64,000 nt of DNA from Flavisolibacter sp. Lineage in GTDB: Bacteria > Bacteroidota > Bacteroidia > Chitinophagales > Chitinophagaceae. The stretch spans positions 1-64,000 of the forward strand of contig JAQBNG010000130.1 of NCBI GenBank assembly GCA_028288675.1, read 5' to 3'. Positions 35,701 to 44,789 of this stretch are shown here, piece after piece. A model generated the notes under the pieces. The model saw only the letters and a list, made by a program, of their open reading frames with translations. It was not told the DNA's origin and made no database searches. A program made the translations under genes and the position numbers. Within the stretch, counting starts at the first letter, position 1. Every line of letters starts with the position of its first letter.

Positions 35701-36349
35701 AAGCCGCGGAGGAAATAAGGATAGGTTTTTGGGCAATGGCCCTCTGAACGGTGTTGACCTAACTACTTTGTATGATACGAAGCTATATGCAGGTGGCCAG
35801 GTGTTATTAGATATCAACTCAAAGAACAATGTAAATGTTCCTACCCGCGGTTTTATATTGGATGCCGGCGCACGAAGTTTATTTGGCCTGAATAATAAAA
35901 GCAATAATCTCTCACAACTTCATTGGGATATGGCCGTATTTGCTTCCTTTGAGCCAACCGCAAGAGCCGTGTATGCGGTGCGTCTTGGCGTAGGTCATAA
36001 CATTGGCAAGTTCGAAATTCCGCAGGCGCAATATTTAAGCGGCACCGAAAATTTAAGAGGCTATCGCCGTAACCGCTTTGCTGGCCGTACAATGTTGTTT
36101 AACAATGCGGAGATACGGATAAGAGTGGCTGACTTTACTACTTTTTTATTCCCCGGCTCAATTGGTATCATTGCCTTTCATGATATAGGAAGGGTGTGGG
36201 TTGATGAAGAAAAATCGGGCAGATGGCATACCGGCTACGGGGGTGGAATTTATATTTCACCAATACGGCGCTGGGTGGTTACAGCATCTTTAGCACATTC
36301 AAAAGAAGAGAATATTTTGCCTTATGTGAGTTTGGGGTTCAGGTTTTAA
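32702..36349 (+). CDS. Metallophosphoesterase + kinase-like middle + outer-membrane barrel fusion
   Basis: 1215 residues from ATG 32702 (MMMKQRLLATLMVFFVLISKAQ, a Sec signal peptide; the longer open frame to 32597 overlaps the upstream gene). Residues about 28-300 are a calcineurin-like phosphoesterase: GDAG at 34-37, GDN 67-69, GNHD 109-112, HH 211-212 and GHDH 291-294, a complete two-metal site. Residues about 440-720 resemble an atypical kinase fold: ALRSVAKYP with K464, DFDRHEGQW at 583-591 and AIPKDQDQAF with D610/D612. The last 350 or so residues form a beta-barrel with an Omp85-type LRGYRRNRFAG near residue 1118 and terminal Phe. Outer membrane location with a periplasmic or surface enzyme is inferred. 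Confidence 0.85.
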   Translation: MMMKQRLLATLMVFFVLISKAQTDTITQRIFLIGDAGELVNDTHPVMNWLQKHVDWNDARNAAIFLGDNIYPLGLPMEGEPSYHEAKKILDYQLKPFINHKAKAFFIPGNHDWKNGKLGGWQQVRNQHNYINGLAQPNIQSLPVDGCPGPIAIDISPQVVGIFIDSQWFLYIHEKPGPGSSCNGRTLDEFQTELREIIAAHPNQLVVLLTHHPLYSFGVHGGDYRLKELLFPFTAINKNLWIPAPPLGLVYVLARGVFGSLQDVNHPLYKTMVRTIETELKKHPNAIAAAGHDHSLQLIMHDSIPYIVSGSGSLLSRVKENRKGDLLFQDLSYGFSMIEVTKSGKVSTKFYNINDKDLSAPNFTKEMKPIVTLPAIISKDSIPILPDSVLFAANLKLKETGLRNLFIGKNYRKEWSTPIKVEVLNLGKEQGGLTPEKQGGGKQTRSLRVTDTTGKEWALRSVAKYPAAAIPADLRQTFLKDIVSDGISASYPYGSLSIEPMAKAAGVPVLKKKLVFIPDDPRLGRFREEFKNTLATMEEREPAGVKKDYNTDEVILRLAKDNDDHIDQVSVLKARLLDNFYMDFDRHEGQWNWATRDTGKGKIYYAIPKDQDQAFFTNQGLIPHFAKRPWLVPEFQGFKAKADNIKTFNRPARNFDRFFLNELSKETWSNYIDSFLLRMTDKVIQDAMMQQPKETRDFHYNSIVTTLKKKRDHYKDDMMEYYRFLSKEVSIVGTNQRELFTIDKLPENKVQVTVHKIDKDNAVSSKIYDRIFDKEDTKELMIYGLEDRDSFIVRGGHTGIKIRVIGGSGNDHFSNESTEGKPVRVYDVKFEENTFSGTDNGFVKRISSDPRNNEYNRLSYKYGYFNPSIQYAYNVDDGLFLGVRGEIITHGFRKDPFSTRHIFRAAHALRTSSYFFQYSGDFTKAVGTNDLVIRGDLRAPVNITNFFGIGNNTTIDKAAPGGIDYYRSRYNIGNLSVMLRKQLQSWMRVNYGAALQYFDISRGGNKDRFLGNGPLNGVDLTTLYDTKLYAGGQVLLDINSKNNVNVPTRGFILDAGARSLFGLNNKSNNLSQLHWDMAVFASFEPTARAVYAVRLGVGHNIGKFEIPQAQYLSGTENLRGYRRNRFAGRTMLFNNAEIRIRVADFTTFLFPGSIGIIAFHDIGRVWVDEEKSGRWHTGYGGGIYISPIRRWVVTASLAHSKEENILPYVSLGFRF

Positions 36350-36398
36350 AGTTTGATAATTATATTATTGGATGATATAGTTTCCCATCTCACATTTT

Positions 36399-38324
36399 TC
36401 ACAGCTTACCCTTTGCTATTTCTTCCACCACGGCCGGATCAAGCAAGGTGGAAATATCGCCAAGGTTTCCTGTTTCGCCTTCAGCTATTTTACGAAGGAT
36501 GCGGCGCATAATTTTACCGCTCCGGGTTTTAGGTAGGCCTGATACAAACTGAATTTTATCTGGTTTGGCAATTGCTCCTATAATTCGTGTAACGGTTTGA
36601 AGAATATTTTTTCTTGTGCCTTCATCATCGCCGCGGTCATGGCCCAAAATCACATATGCATAAATGCCCTGCCCTTTTATATCATGAGGATAACCCACTA
36701 CTGCACTTTCAACCACATCGCTATACATGTTAATGGCGTTTTCCACTTCCGCCGTGCCAATACGATGGCCGCTTACATTTAATACATCATCCACTCTTCC
36801 CGTAATTCTATAGTTCCCTTCTTCGTCACGTAAAGCTCCATCACCCGTAAAGTATAAACCGGGGTAAGTTGAAAAATAGGTTTGCCGGCAGCGCTCATGA
36901 TCGCCATAGGTTGTTCTTAAAATAGAAGGCCATGGTGCCTTGATACATAAATTACCTGAAGCGGGATTGCCTTCAATCTCTTTTCCTGTCTCGTCAACTA
37001 AAATTGGTTGAATTCCCGGCATAGGTAAAGTAGCCCAGGAAGGTTTAGCCGGTGTTACTCCTGCCAGGTTGGTAATTAAAATTCCGCCTGTTTCGGTTTG
37101 CCACCAGGTATCAACAATTGGACATTTACCCTTACCGATATGTTCATCATACCAATGCCACGCTTCTTCGTTGATTGGTTCACCAACAGTGCCTAAAATT
37201 TTTAAGGAAGACAAGTCTTTTCCTTCCAACGGCTTTAACCCAAAGCCCATTAAAGAACGAATCGCAGTTGGTGCAGTATAAATAATATTGACCTTGTGCT
37301 TATCAACAATGTCCCAAAATCTGCCGGCATCGGGCCACGTTGGAATGCCTTCAAACATAAGCCCTGTTGCCCCCGCACTCAATGGACCATAAACTATATA
37401 GCTATGGCCTGTGATCCAGCCAATATCTGCGGTGCAGAAAAAAACATCACCCTGTTGATATTGAAAAGTGTTTACAAATGTATAAGCCGTCCAAACCATA
37501 TAGCCTGCCGAACTATGTACCACGCCTTTTGGCTTGCCGGTACTGCCCGAAGTATATAAAATAAAGAGCGGGTCTTCCGCCTCCATTTCTTCGGCAGGAA
37601 AAGAAACCACACCTTCTTTTTCCACTTGCGATTCCGCATACTCCATTTCATCTTCCCACCAAATATCCCGGCCCTTGATCATTGAAACAGGAGTTCTTGT
37701 TCTTGTGTACACAATCACTTTCTTTACTGTTCTGTTTCCTATCAATGCATCATCAATTACATTCTTTAATGGAATTACTTTTTCTCCGCGATAGGCACCA
37801 TCAGCCGTAATAATATATTCTGCTCCAGCGTCTTCTAATCTATCCGCAATACTTTGTGCAGAGAAGCCGCCAAATACCACACTATGAATAGCACCGATTC
37901 TTGCACAACCTAAAACGGCATACGCCAGTTCGGGCACCATTCCCATATAAATAATAACCCGGTCGCCTTTTTTTACGCCGTTGTTTTTTAGCATTTGCGC
38001 TACCTGGCAAACACGTTTATGCAAACGATTATAGGTAACGGTTCTAACTCTTTCTTCGGGGTTATTGGGTTCCCAGATAATGGCTGGTTTATCGCCTAAA
38101 GTTGGCAGATGCCGGTCAATACAGTTTTCTGTAATGTTTAGTTTAGCGCCTTTAAACCATTCTATTTTTGGGTCGGTGAAATTCCATTCTAAAACTTTAT
38201 CCCACTTCTTGCGCCACACAAAATTGTTAGCTATTTCAGCCCAAAACTCTTCAGGTGATTCGATACTTTTTTTATAAGCTGCTTTGTATTCGTCAAAAGA
38301 TTTGATTTGATAAGGATAAGTCAT
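36399..38324 (-). CDS. acs: Acetyl-CoA synthetase
   Basis: About 641 residues from ATG 38324 (MTYPYQIKSFDEYK); the longer frame to 38411 runs into repeat sequence. It activates acetate to acetyl-CoA through acetyl-AMP. Visible family motifs are the AMP-binding YTSGSTGKPKGVVHSS near residue 260, WWQTETGG near 412, YFTGDGA, RVDDVLNVSGHRIGTAE and the lysine-acetylation motif PKTRSGKIMRRI near 605. It lies downstream of dabB on the same strand, 145 bases away, with an inverted repeat in between, so cotranscription with the carbon-uptake genes is possible but not certain. Confidence 0.95.
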   Translation of the reverse strand: MTYPYQIKSFDEYKAAYKKSIESPEEFWAEIANNFVWRKKWDKVLEWNFTDPKIEWFKGAKLNITENCIDRHLPTLGDKPAIIWEPNNPEERVRTVTYNRLHKRVCQVAQMLKNNGVKKGDRVIIYMGMVPELAYAVLGCARIGAIHSVVFGGFSAQSIADRLEDAGAEYIITADGAYRGEKVIPLKNVIDDALIGNRTVKKVIVYTRTRTPVSMIKGRDIWWEDEMEYAESQVEKEGVVSFPAEEMEAEDPLFILYTSGSTGKPKGVVHSSAGYMVWTAYTFVNTFQYQQGDVFFCTADIGWITGHSYIVYGPLSAGATGLMFEGIPTWPDAGRFWDIVDKHKVNIIYTAPTAIRSLMGFGLKPLEGKDLSSLKILGTVGEPINEEAWHWYDEHIGKGKCPIVDTWWQTETGGILITNLAGVTPAKPSWATLPMPGIQPILVDETGKEIEGNPASGNLCIKAPWPSILRTTYGDHERCRQTYFSTYPGLYFTGDGALRDEEGNYRITGRVDDVLNVSGHRIGTAEVENAINMYSDVVESAVVGYPHDIKGQGIYAYVILGHDRGDDEGTRKNILQTVTRIIGAIAKPDKIQFVSGLPKTRSGKIMRRILRKIAEGETGNLGDISTLLDPAVVEEIAKGKL

Positions 38325-38385
38325 AGGTGCTAAAGTTATATACCTCTTTGCACTTACAAAAACTTTGAATTGATTACTATACGTT

Positions 38386-38453
38386 CTCACAGATAGCACA
38401 GAAAGACACAATTAAATATATTAGTTATCTGTGCTCATCCGCGATATCTGTGA
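38386..38453. repeat. CACAGAT-type inverted repeat between dabB and acs
   Basis: The arm ctcacagatagcacag is answered by ttatctgtgctcatccgcga followed by tatctgtgag. The words belong to the cacagat/atctgtg repeat type often seen between Bacteroidota genes. It could act as a 3' end or a processing structure between the two minus-strand genes. Confidence 0.6.
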
Positions 38454-38469
38454 GCAAAATAATGTGAGC

Positions 38470-40347
38470 TTACGACGACCTGAAAGCAATTGGGTGATTT
38501 AGCTTTTTATGCTGCCCTAAAAAGATGCGCAGGTAAATGCGGATAGCAGCCAGCTCAATAAAAATAAAGCAAAGAGCCAGCAGGGAAATCAAAACAGCCT
38601 CGTTACTATCTACATACGTAAACAGCACATCTATACCGATAAAAGCAGTAGTAATGGGGAAGCCGAGTATGCCGATAGCCGCCAGTAAAAATAATAATGC
38701 AGTGCTCTTTTCTTCATACACATAGCCGTGATAGTTGTTTAATGAAATATCATTATCAATCGCCTTTATTCTATTTAAACAATAAAACCCAATTGCAAAT
38801 GCAGCCGCCACTCCAGCGGTGTAAAAGACAATCTCGATGGTATTGATATGTGTAGCAATAGTTCCAATGCCTGCTATAATAAACAGGTGAGCCAGTAACA
38901 GGTACAACCATGCTTTTAACGCTGAGCCACGATAGGAAAAGGCAAAGAGGATAATAATAAAAGAGGTAGTTAATAATACTATTGAAACTGTAGTCTCAGC
39001 AGATGATAGAAACCCTGGTTTGTAAATGGAAATGAGAAAGGCAGTAACCCCTGCCAATGCAAGCACAATAGCTGCAATGGGCGAACGCAAAAATTGCGCT
39101 TGCCTGCCAAGCCATTTAAAAGGAGCCCATAAAATGTTATGCATGGCACCATCAAGGTTCCACTCTTTTATACCTAATACATACAAGCCTGCCTGTAGTG
39201 GCGTAATAGCTTTTTGCTTTGGCGCATGGTAATGAAAATACTGGTGATGTACCAGGTAGTTTAATACCGATGGCGAAACCAGTAATTGATAGGTGCGCAA
39301 GAAGGCATTGCCAGCAAAATGTATAAGAGCTAAGACATGCCAGCCCAAAGCTACTTCAATGAATATGATCCCGATTTGTGCGGCTGATGAATAAGCAATT
39401 TGTGTTTTTACTGTTGGCTGCACCCTTGCGATAAGCGAAGCAACAATGCCTGTGGCTGCGCCAATAACAATAATTGTGATTTTAGCCCAAAGCATATCCT
39501 GCCAGAAGGGTGCGGTACGTAATAATAGAAACACTCCAATATGAACACTTAGTGAACCGTAAAATATAGCAGACGACGTGGTAGGTCCTTCCATGGCACG
39601 TGGAAGCCAGAACGTAAATGGAAACTGTGCCGATTTAATCATTGCGGCCAGTATAATCATGATGACAATGAAGACGGCCATACCCGAATGATCGTTTTGT
39701 AAGGCGATGTTTTTCGCTTCTTCCAATTGGCTAAAGCTGATGTTCTGGTGGGTAAGGTGGTGCATCATCCACATGGCAAGAATCAAGGCCAGGTCACTTA
39801 ACCGGTAATTAGAGAGAGTTTTAAATGCATTTTTTACCGGCAGGTAACGGTTGCGGTAAAAGGCAATTAATAAAAAGGAGGATAGGCCAATTACTTCCCA
39901 GCCAATGAAAAAGGTTTCAAAGTTGCCGGAAAAAATAATGAGGTTATAGCCTAAGGCAAAGAATAGAATGGTGTTGAAAAAACGTTTGTACCCCTCATCG
40001 CGGTGCATGTAATAACGGCTGAAGGTTGCTACAAGAAAAAATAAGACAGCACCAACGATGCTGTAAACAACCGTTATCAAATCATAATAAAACTGGATAG
40101 CAAAAACAAAGTGGTCTGTTTGGTAAACGGTAAACAGTCTTTGATTGACAGGGACGCTTCCATTTATAGCCCACAGCACCGCATAAGCCACGGCTGCAAT
40201 AACGTAGAAACCTTTTGTGAACTGTACGATACGAATGATTGGCTTTTCCTGCTTGTTTTGCCAGAATAAGGAAGCAACAAAAGCTACCAGCGGTATCAGT
40301 ATAAATAAGAAGATAGATTGGTTGAGTAGATAATCGAAGTCGTTCAC
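38470..40347 (-). CDS. dabB: DabB, NuoL-like proton-conducting partner of DabA
   Basis: 625 residues, a polytopic membrane protein of the Complex I antiporter-like (NuoL/MrpA) family. Key proton-path residues are visible: E151 in FIGWEVIGLSSF and K238 in AAMIKSAQFPFTFWLPRAMEGPT. It lies directly downstream of the DUF2309 (DabA) gene, which identifies it as DabB rather than a respiratory subunit, since no other nuo genes are present. In characterised DAB systems, DabB carries ion flow that drives CO2 hydration by DabA. It begins 91 bases after the dabA stop; the gap holds a fragment of the gcgtcgcactctt repeat. Confidence 0.92.
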   Translation of the reverse strand: MNDFDYLLNQSIFLFILIPLVAFVASLFWQNKQEKPIIRIVQFTKGFYVIAAVAYAVLWAINGSVPVNQRLFTVYQTDHFVFAIQFYYDLITVVYSIVGAVLFFLVATFSRYYMHRDEGYKRFFNTILFFALGYNLIIFSGNFETFFIGWEVIGLSSFLLIAFYRNRYLPVKNAFKTLSNYRLSDLALILAMWMMHHLTHQNISFSQLEEAKNIALQNDHSGMAVFIVIMIILAAMIKSAQFPFTFWLPRAMEGPTTSSAIFYGSLSVHIGVFLLLRTAPFWQDMLWAKITIIVIGAATGIVASLIARVQPTVKTQIAYSSAAQIGIIFIEVALGWHVLALIHFAGNAFLRTYQLLVSPSVLNYLVHHQYFHYHAPKQKAITPLQAGLYVLGIKEWNLDGAMHNILWAPFKWLGRQAQFLRSPIAAIVLALAGVTAFLISIYKPGFLSSAETTVSIVLLTTSFIIILFAFSYRGSALKAWLYLLLAHLFIIAGIGTIATHINTIEIVFYTAGVAAAFAIGFYCLNRIKAIDNDISLNNYHGYVYEEKSTALLFLLAAIGILGFPITTAFIGIDVLFTYVDSNEAVLISLLALCFIFIELAAIRIYLRIFLGQHKKLNHPIAFRSS

Positions 40348-40377
40348 TATATATTTTTTAATTGCTCAATAACGATA

Positions 40378-40425
40378 GGCAGTACAAGAGTGCGACGCCA
40401 CTGAAGATGATAGTAATACTTCTGC
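40378..40425 (-). repeat. Fragment of the GCGTCGCACTCTTGTAC repeat
   Basis: In the 91-base gap between dabA and dabB, read on the minus strand, the words actatcatcttcagtggcgt and cgcactcttgtac match the start of the dispersed repeat copies at 7381 and 25546. It sits inside an otherwise compact operon. Confidence 0.55.
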
Positions 40426-40438
40426 TGGGCTAAAAAAA

Positions 40439-43054
40439 TCAATCTAATAAATACACAGGCAAATTTTCTTCGGTAGCATGTACTATATGGTTGGTTTCCA
40501 TTTCTCTTGCTCCCTCAATAAATTTCTCCATGTTCTTTATTGACTTGATCTGGTCCGCAGCAGTAATGGGCTGATACTTTGTAAACCCGCCATTACGGAA
40601 ATAGTAAAACTGTTGTTCCTGGGGATGCAACGCTATAATATGCACCCACTCATTTTTATACCATTCAAATACTTCGTCCGATGATTGAATAGCCTTTAAA
40701 ACAATGTCAGGTTGTTGCTCCACTATCACAAGCAATCGTACGGGGTCGTGCACTTCAATCATCTGCCACGGGAGGCCCGGCCGCAGATCGCCATCGCTAC
40801 TGTTGGCTACACCAAAAAGTCCCATAACATTATGCGGCAGTTTAGTGCCGGCGCCCATTTTAATATTATCTACTCTTGAAAAATAATATTCCAGGTTAAT
40901 GCCACCGCAAACCAGTCCAATGGGTTTCATCACGTTGGTAAGAATGGTTCCATCAGGGTCTGTTGTATAATCGTAACTATTAAGAAATGCACGTCTGTCC
41001 AGGAACAATCCTTTGGTTACATCGCGCCGGCCAATGATGGCTAATGTATTTGTACCATGACCTAACTCCGGTCTCGGTTCAAACAGGGAAACCGACCGGT
41101 TGTGTATGGCTTTACGCACCTGTTCCAGTTCCTGTTTAGTATTGATAGAAGCGAATCTCCTGCTTCTTTCTTTGGCATTCAGGTTAAGGGCCGTTTCAAA
41201 AGTTTGTTTATTTATAAGATGTTCTGCCGCGTTTTCTTTACTCAGTATTTCTTCATCATAGTAGCCTATTACATCAGCAGCGGTGTCGTGCATGGTGCCG
41301 ATAAATTGCGTTGTATCGGGAATGACAATTCCTTTTGTTTTTAAAGCCGCTCTCACTCCTTTGTGATTTAAAATAAAGGACTGAACACGGGCATTGGTAG
41401 CACCGGGCCGTCCGCTACAGGCGCCACAATCATGTGCGCCGTGGTGCGGATTGTTGGCACTGCTGCTGCCATGTGCAACGAAGTAAACAATAGGAGCAAA
41501 ATTTTTGACGAGCCCGATGCCGCGCAAAAAACCTTCGGCTCTTGTGATCATTTCATCCGGTGTATAACCAATCTGCAAATCATTCTCTCTATCATCAGGA
41601 GTTTTATTTTCTATGGTGAGGATTGATTGCCTATCCATGTGAGCATAGGCATTGGAGATAGCTGCACTCATTTTTGGTTTGAACAAATGGAGCACTGTTT
41701 TTATAGCCGCCCAAAAGCCAAAGGTGATGCTTAAGGCAAAACCGGTAAAAAATCCATGTGTGTGGCGGGTATAAAGCGGTTCATCTTTTCTTATCGTGTT
41801 GGCTTCTGATTCTTTAATTAAATATTTTGGTGTAACCGGTGCCGGACAAAGCTTATCATAAAACTTGCTATCCTGCTGCTGAAAATAAAACTCTACACCA
41901 AAGAAACCCGGAGCGCCCAATGTTTCGCTTTTTCTATCCACAGCTTCTATGTGGCGACGAATAGAATCTTCACGTTCATCAATACAAAAAATGGCCTGGA
42001 AACTTGATTCATTCTCATTAGAATAAATCTTTGGCTTGCCATTGTTTGATAGATCTCTCTTCTTATTCGACATAATGATGCCTTTCAACACCGAGTCATA
42101 ATAGCTCCATTCAAAAGCATCCTGCCATAACTCAATTACTTCAGAGAATTCTGTCCTTTCTTCGTCAGCAAATAAATCTATCGGTGGCGCCATTGCATGA
42201 AAGGCCAATGGCTGCCACTTGGTTTTCAAACTTGCATTGAGTGCATCGAGTTCCATTAGCAACTCAAACTCAATCAGCTCTTTTAGCGTAATGTTTTTTC
42301 TATCTAATAAAGTTTGCGGGTTGTCTTCTACCGCACTGGCAAACCCGCTCCAGCCGTGATGCGAAAATTGCTGGTCAAATAAATACTGTTCAAAATATTC
42401 TTCTTTGCCTACAATGGTTTTTAAAAGTTCCGTAATAGAATAATCACCTGAAATAAATTTTTGCCTGATTGCTTTTGTTTTGAAAAAACTAATAGGACTT
42501 TTTCTTTCCAACTCTTTCATGCTTTCAATGAAACCCTTGTTGACAATTGGAAAACTTTGAATAGCGATGCCCTGGTCTAAAAAAGCACAAAGAATACGGA
42601 ATAAAAACGGGTGTACTTTATTATCTAAATCCAAATGATAAACTTCCTTCCATAGTTTACGCAGGTCTCCAATTCGGGGGCGATTAATGGTATCGTATGT
42701 GCCGTTTAGCAGCTTCGACTTCCATTCTGTTACGTTTGCCTTTTTAGCAGAAATAACCATCTGCAATACGTCCTCTCTTATCCTTCCTGTTTTGTACATC
42801 TCCCTGTACTCGGGCAATTGCAAGTGAACCTGGAAGCCGAAGATTTTGGATGCTTTAAAAATGGCATCATAAAACTTCATCTGCTGGAAGCCATGAAGTG
42901 TATTATGATGAATGAAATCTTTTAGCGCCTGTTGCGATGGCAGGAAATGCTTTAACTGATGTATGGCATGGTTCTCATCAAAATGAGAAGCGGCGTTCGG
43001 TACTGCATCTTTTTGATGCGTTCCTATATTGTGCTGCTTTGCGGTTGTATTCAT
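40439..43054 (-). CDS. dabA: DabA (DUF2309), CO2-hydrating subunit of the DAB complex
   Basis: 871 residues, matching the large cytoplasmic subunit of the DAB inorganic-carbon accumulation complex, which uses a beta-carbonic-anhydrase-like zinc site to turn CO2 into bicarbonate unidirectionally. The zinc site looks complete: C357 and D359 in FCIDERED, H528 in VAHGSSS and C543 in HDCGACSG. The spacing H-15-C equals that of the Halothiobacillus enzyme (C351, D353, H524, C539). The N-terminus has HFLPSQQALKDFIHHNTLHGF, typical of DUF2309. The start ATG shares one base with the SulP stop (TAATG), giving translational coupling. dabB follows. Confidence 0.95.
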   Translation of the reverse strand: MNTTAKQHNIGTHQKDAVPNAASHFDENHAIHQLKHFLPSQQALKDFIHHNTLHGFQQMKFYDAIFKASKIFGFQVHLQLPEYREMYKTGRIREDVLQMVISAKKANVTEWKSKLLNGTYDTINRPRIGDLRKLWKEVYHLDLDNKVHPFLFRILCAFLDQGIAIQSFPIVNKGFIESMKELERKSPISFFKTKAIRQKFISGDYSITELLKTIVGKEEYFEQYLFDQQFSHHGWSGFASAVEDNPQTLLDRKNITLKELIEFELLMELDALNASLKTKWQPLAFHAMAPPIDLFADEERTEFSEVIELWQDAFEWSYYDSVLKGIIMSNKKRDLSNNGKPKIYSNENESSFQAIFCIDEREDSIRRHIEAVDRKSETLGAPGFFGVEFYFQQQDSKFYDKLCPAPVTPKYLIKESEANTIRKDEPLYTRHTHGFFTGFALSITFGFWAAIKTVLHLFKPKMSAAISNAYAHMDRQSILTIENKTPDDRENDLQIGYTPDEMITRAEGFLRGIGLVKNFAPIVYFVAHGSSSANNPHHGAHDCGACSGRPGATNARVQSFILNHKGVRAALKTKGIVIPDTTQFIGTMHDTAADVIGYYDEEILSKENAAEHLINKQTFETALNLNAKERSRRFASINTKQELEQVRKAIHNRSVSLFEPRPELGHGTNTLAIIGRRDVTKGLFLDRRAFLNSYDYTTDPDGTILTNVMKPIGLVCGGINLEYYFSRVDNIKMGAGTKLPHNVMGLFGVANSSDGDLRPGLPWQMIEVHDPVRLLVIVEQQPDIVLKAIQSSDEVFEWYKNEWVHIIALHPQEQQFYYFRNGGFTKYQPITAADQIKSIKNMEKFIEGAREMETNHIVHATEENLPVYLLD

Positions 43055-44670
43055 TAATTAGTTTGGGCTTCTAAAACTTGCGGTTTCTTCCTCAACGTCT
43101 CATCTTCGGAATGTACATGCACTGCATCCTGCATTAGGTAAGCATCCTTAAAGTTGCGCAGGCTTACTGTAATATTTTTGTCCTTTGAGCCAAAGGCTAC
43201 AAAATCTCTTATAAGTGCCAGTACATCATAGTCTATATAAACCGTGTGGGCGGCGTCAATAACAACTTTGCTATTTTCTGGCAGATGCCCTAAGGTTTGT
43301 TTGATGGCCGCTTTGTTTAAGAACGATACCTCCTGTGCCAGGTCAATATAAATCGTTTCACCTTCGTGATGCTTCTCTTTTTTAAAGAAGTAAGCCAGCT
43401 TCATGTTTCCTTTCAAAATAAAAATAATGCTTACGGCTAAACCAATTCCTACGCCTTTTAACAGATCGGTAAATACAACTGCCAGCACCGTTGCAACAAA
43501 AGGCACAAACTGGTATTTACCCGCATGCCACATGTGCTTAAATATTTTAACGCTTGCCAGTCGTAAACCAATCATAATTAATATGGCGGCCAGGCAGGCC
43601 ATTGGTATTTTATTTAATAAAAAGGGAATAGTGACCACTGCCAGTAAAAGAAAAACGCCATGCGCCATTGCAGATATTTTTGTTTTGGCACCGGCATTTA
43701 TATTTGCTGTTGTCCGTACAATTACAGAGGTCATAGGCAAACCACCGATTAAGCCTGACAAAATATTGCCAATGCCCTGTGCCTTCAATTCGGTGTTAGC
43801 ACTTGAGTAACGTTTCAAGTGGTCCATTTTATCACCTGCCTCCAGGCATAGCAGCGTTTCTATGCTTGCTACTATAGCAATGGTGGCGCCCACTATCCAT
43901 ACTTTTGAATTTGTAAACCCGGAAAAATTAGGAGTAGTAAACTGACCAAAAAACTCGCTGAAAGATGAAGCTGTTGGCAGTGTTACCAAGTGCGCCTGTG
44001 AGATAGCCAGAGATGAACCGGCGGACTTGAATATTTCGTTTATAATAATGCCAACTACAACAACAACCAGGGCACCGGGGATAGCTTTAATTTTCTTTAA
44101 AAAAGCAATTTTATTAAATGCAATCAGGATGCCTATTGATACTACTGTAATAATGATTGCTCCAAGATGAGCATAATTAATTGAGTTGATTATTTCTGTA
44201 AAAAATCCTGTTTCGGACCCTTTTTCCAGTGCAAACCAATCGCCCTCATGCGCTTTATCGTAACCAATAGCATGTGGCAATTCCTTTTTTATAATGATGA
44301 TGCCTATAGCCACCAGCATTCCTTCAATAACACAGGTGGGGAAATAGGTGGAAATAGTGCCAGCTTTTGCAAAACCCAGGGTCAATTGAATTGCTCCGGC
44401 AATAATTACAGCCACTAAAAAAGTTTCATAACCTAAATCTGTAACAGCCACCAGGATGATAGCAATTAATCCGGCTGCCGGCCCCGACACGCTTACATTT
44501 GATCCGCTTAAATAACCGACAACTATACCAGCGATTACGCCGCAAATAATACCGGCAAAAGGCGGTGCGCCACTGGCAACGGCAATGCCCAAACAGAGCG
44601 GCAAAGCCACCAAAAACACCACCATGCCCGAAAGCAAATCGGACTTTAAATACTTTGTAGTTAGTTTCAT
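43054..44670 (-). CDS. SulP family anion (probably bicarbonate) transporter
   Basis: 538 residues. The SulP transmembrane domain (about 1-420) begins with LLSGMVVFLVALPLCLGIAVASGAPPFAGI and includes the NVSVSGPAAGLIAI ion-site loop. A short C-terminal STAS domain (about 435-520) is visible (VSFLNKAAIKQTLGHLPENSKVVIDAAHTVYIDYDVL). The cyanobacterial homolog BicA carries bicarbonate with sodium; other members carry sulfate. The dabA overlap and the neighbouring carbonic anhydrase favour bicarbonate. It begins 119 bases after the carbonic anhydrase stop, beyond a terminator-like hairpin. Confidence 0.9.
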   Translation of the reverse strand: MKLTTKYLKSDLLSGMVVFLVALPLCLGIAVASGAPPFAGIICGVIAGIVVGYLSGSNVSVSGPAAGLIAIILVAVTDLGYETFLVAVIIAGAIQLTLGFAKAGTISTYFPTCVIEGMLVAIGIIIIKKELPHAIGYDKAHEGDWFALEKGSETGFFTEIINSINYAHLGAIIITVVSIGILIAFNKIAFLKKIKAIPGALVVVVVGIIINEIFKSAGSSLAISQAHLVTLPTASSFSEFFGQFTTPNFSGFTNSKVWIVGATIAIVASIETLLCLEAGDKMDHLKRYSSANTELKAQGIGNILSGLIGGLPMTSVIVRTTANINAGAKTKISAMAHGVFLLLAVVTIPFLLNKIPMACLAAILIMIGLRLASVKIFKHMWHAGKYQFVPFVATVLAVVFTDLLKGVGIGLAVSIIFILKGNMKLAYFFKKEKHHEGETIYIDLAQEVSFLNKAAIKQTLGHLPENSKVVIDAAHTVYIDYDVLALIRDFVAFGSKDKNITVSLRNFKDAYLMQDAVHVHSEDETLRKKPQVLEAQTN

Positions 44671-44736
44671 CTTTTCAATTCTTTATGTTCTTAAAATAGA
44701 TTTTCGGTGCTGGAAGCAGTTTTTATTTAATTGCTA

Positions 44737-44773
44737 AAAAGCCGTTGTCCCAGTTGCTACCGGAACAACGGCT
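44737..44773 (-). terminator. Terminator/attenuator between carbonic anhydrase and sulP
   Basis: On the minus strand agccgttgt pairs with acaacggct, the stem extends by a G-T and two G-C pairs, and a TTTTT run follows. It lies 17 bases after the carbonic anhydrase stop and upstream of sulP. It may end the carbonic anhydrase message or reduce read-through into sulP-dabA-dabB. Confidence 0.8.
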
Positions 44774-44789
44774 GTAATCACGTTCTGTA

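Noticed and set aside
38470-40347. Respiratory Complex I subunit NuoL
   Set aside because: No other nuo gene is present and the gene is directly downstream of DUF2309 (DabA), so DabB is the better call.
43403-43810. 135-residue plus-strand frame antisense to sulP
   Set aside because: The SulP frame shows a complete family pattern; the antisense product is a hydrophobic mirror of it.
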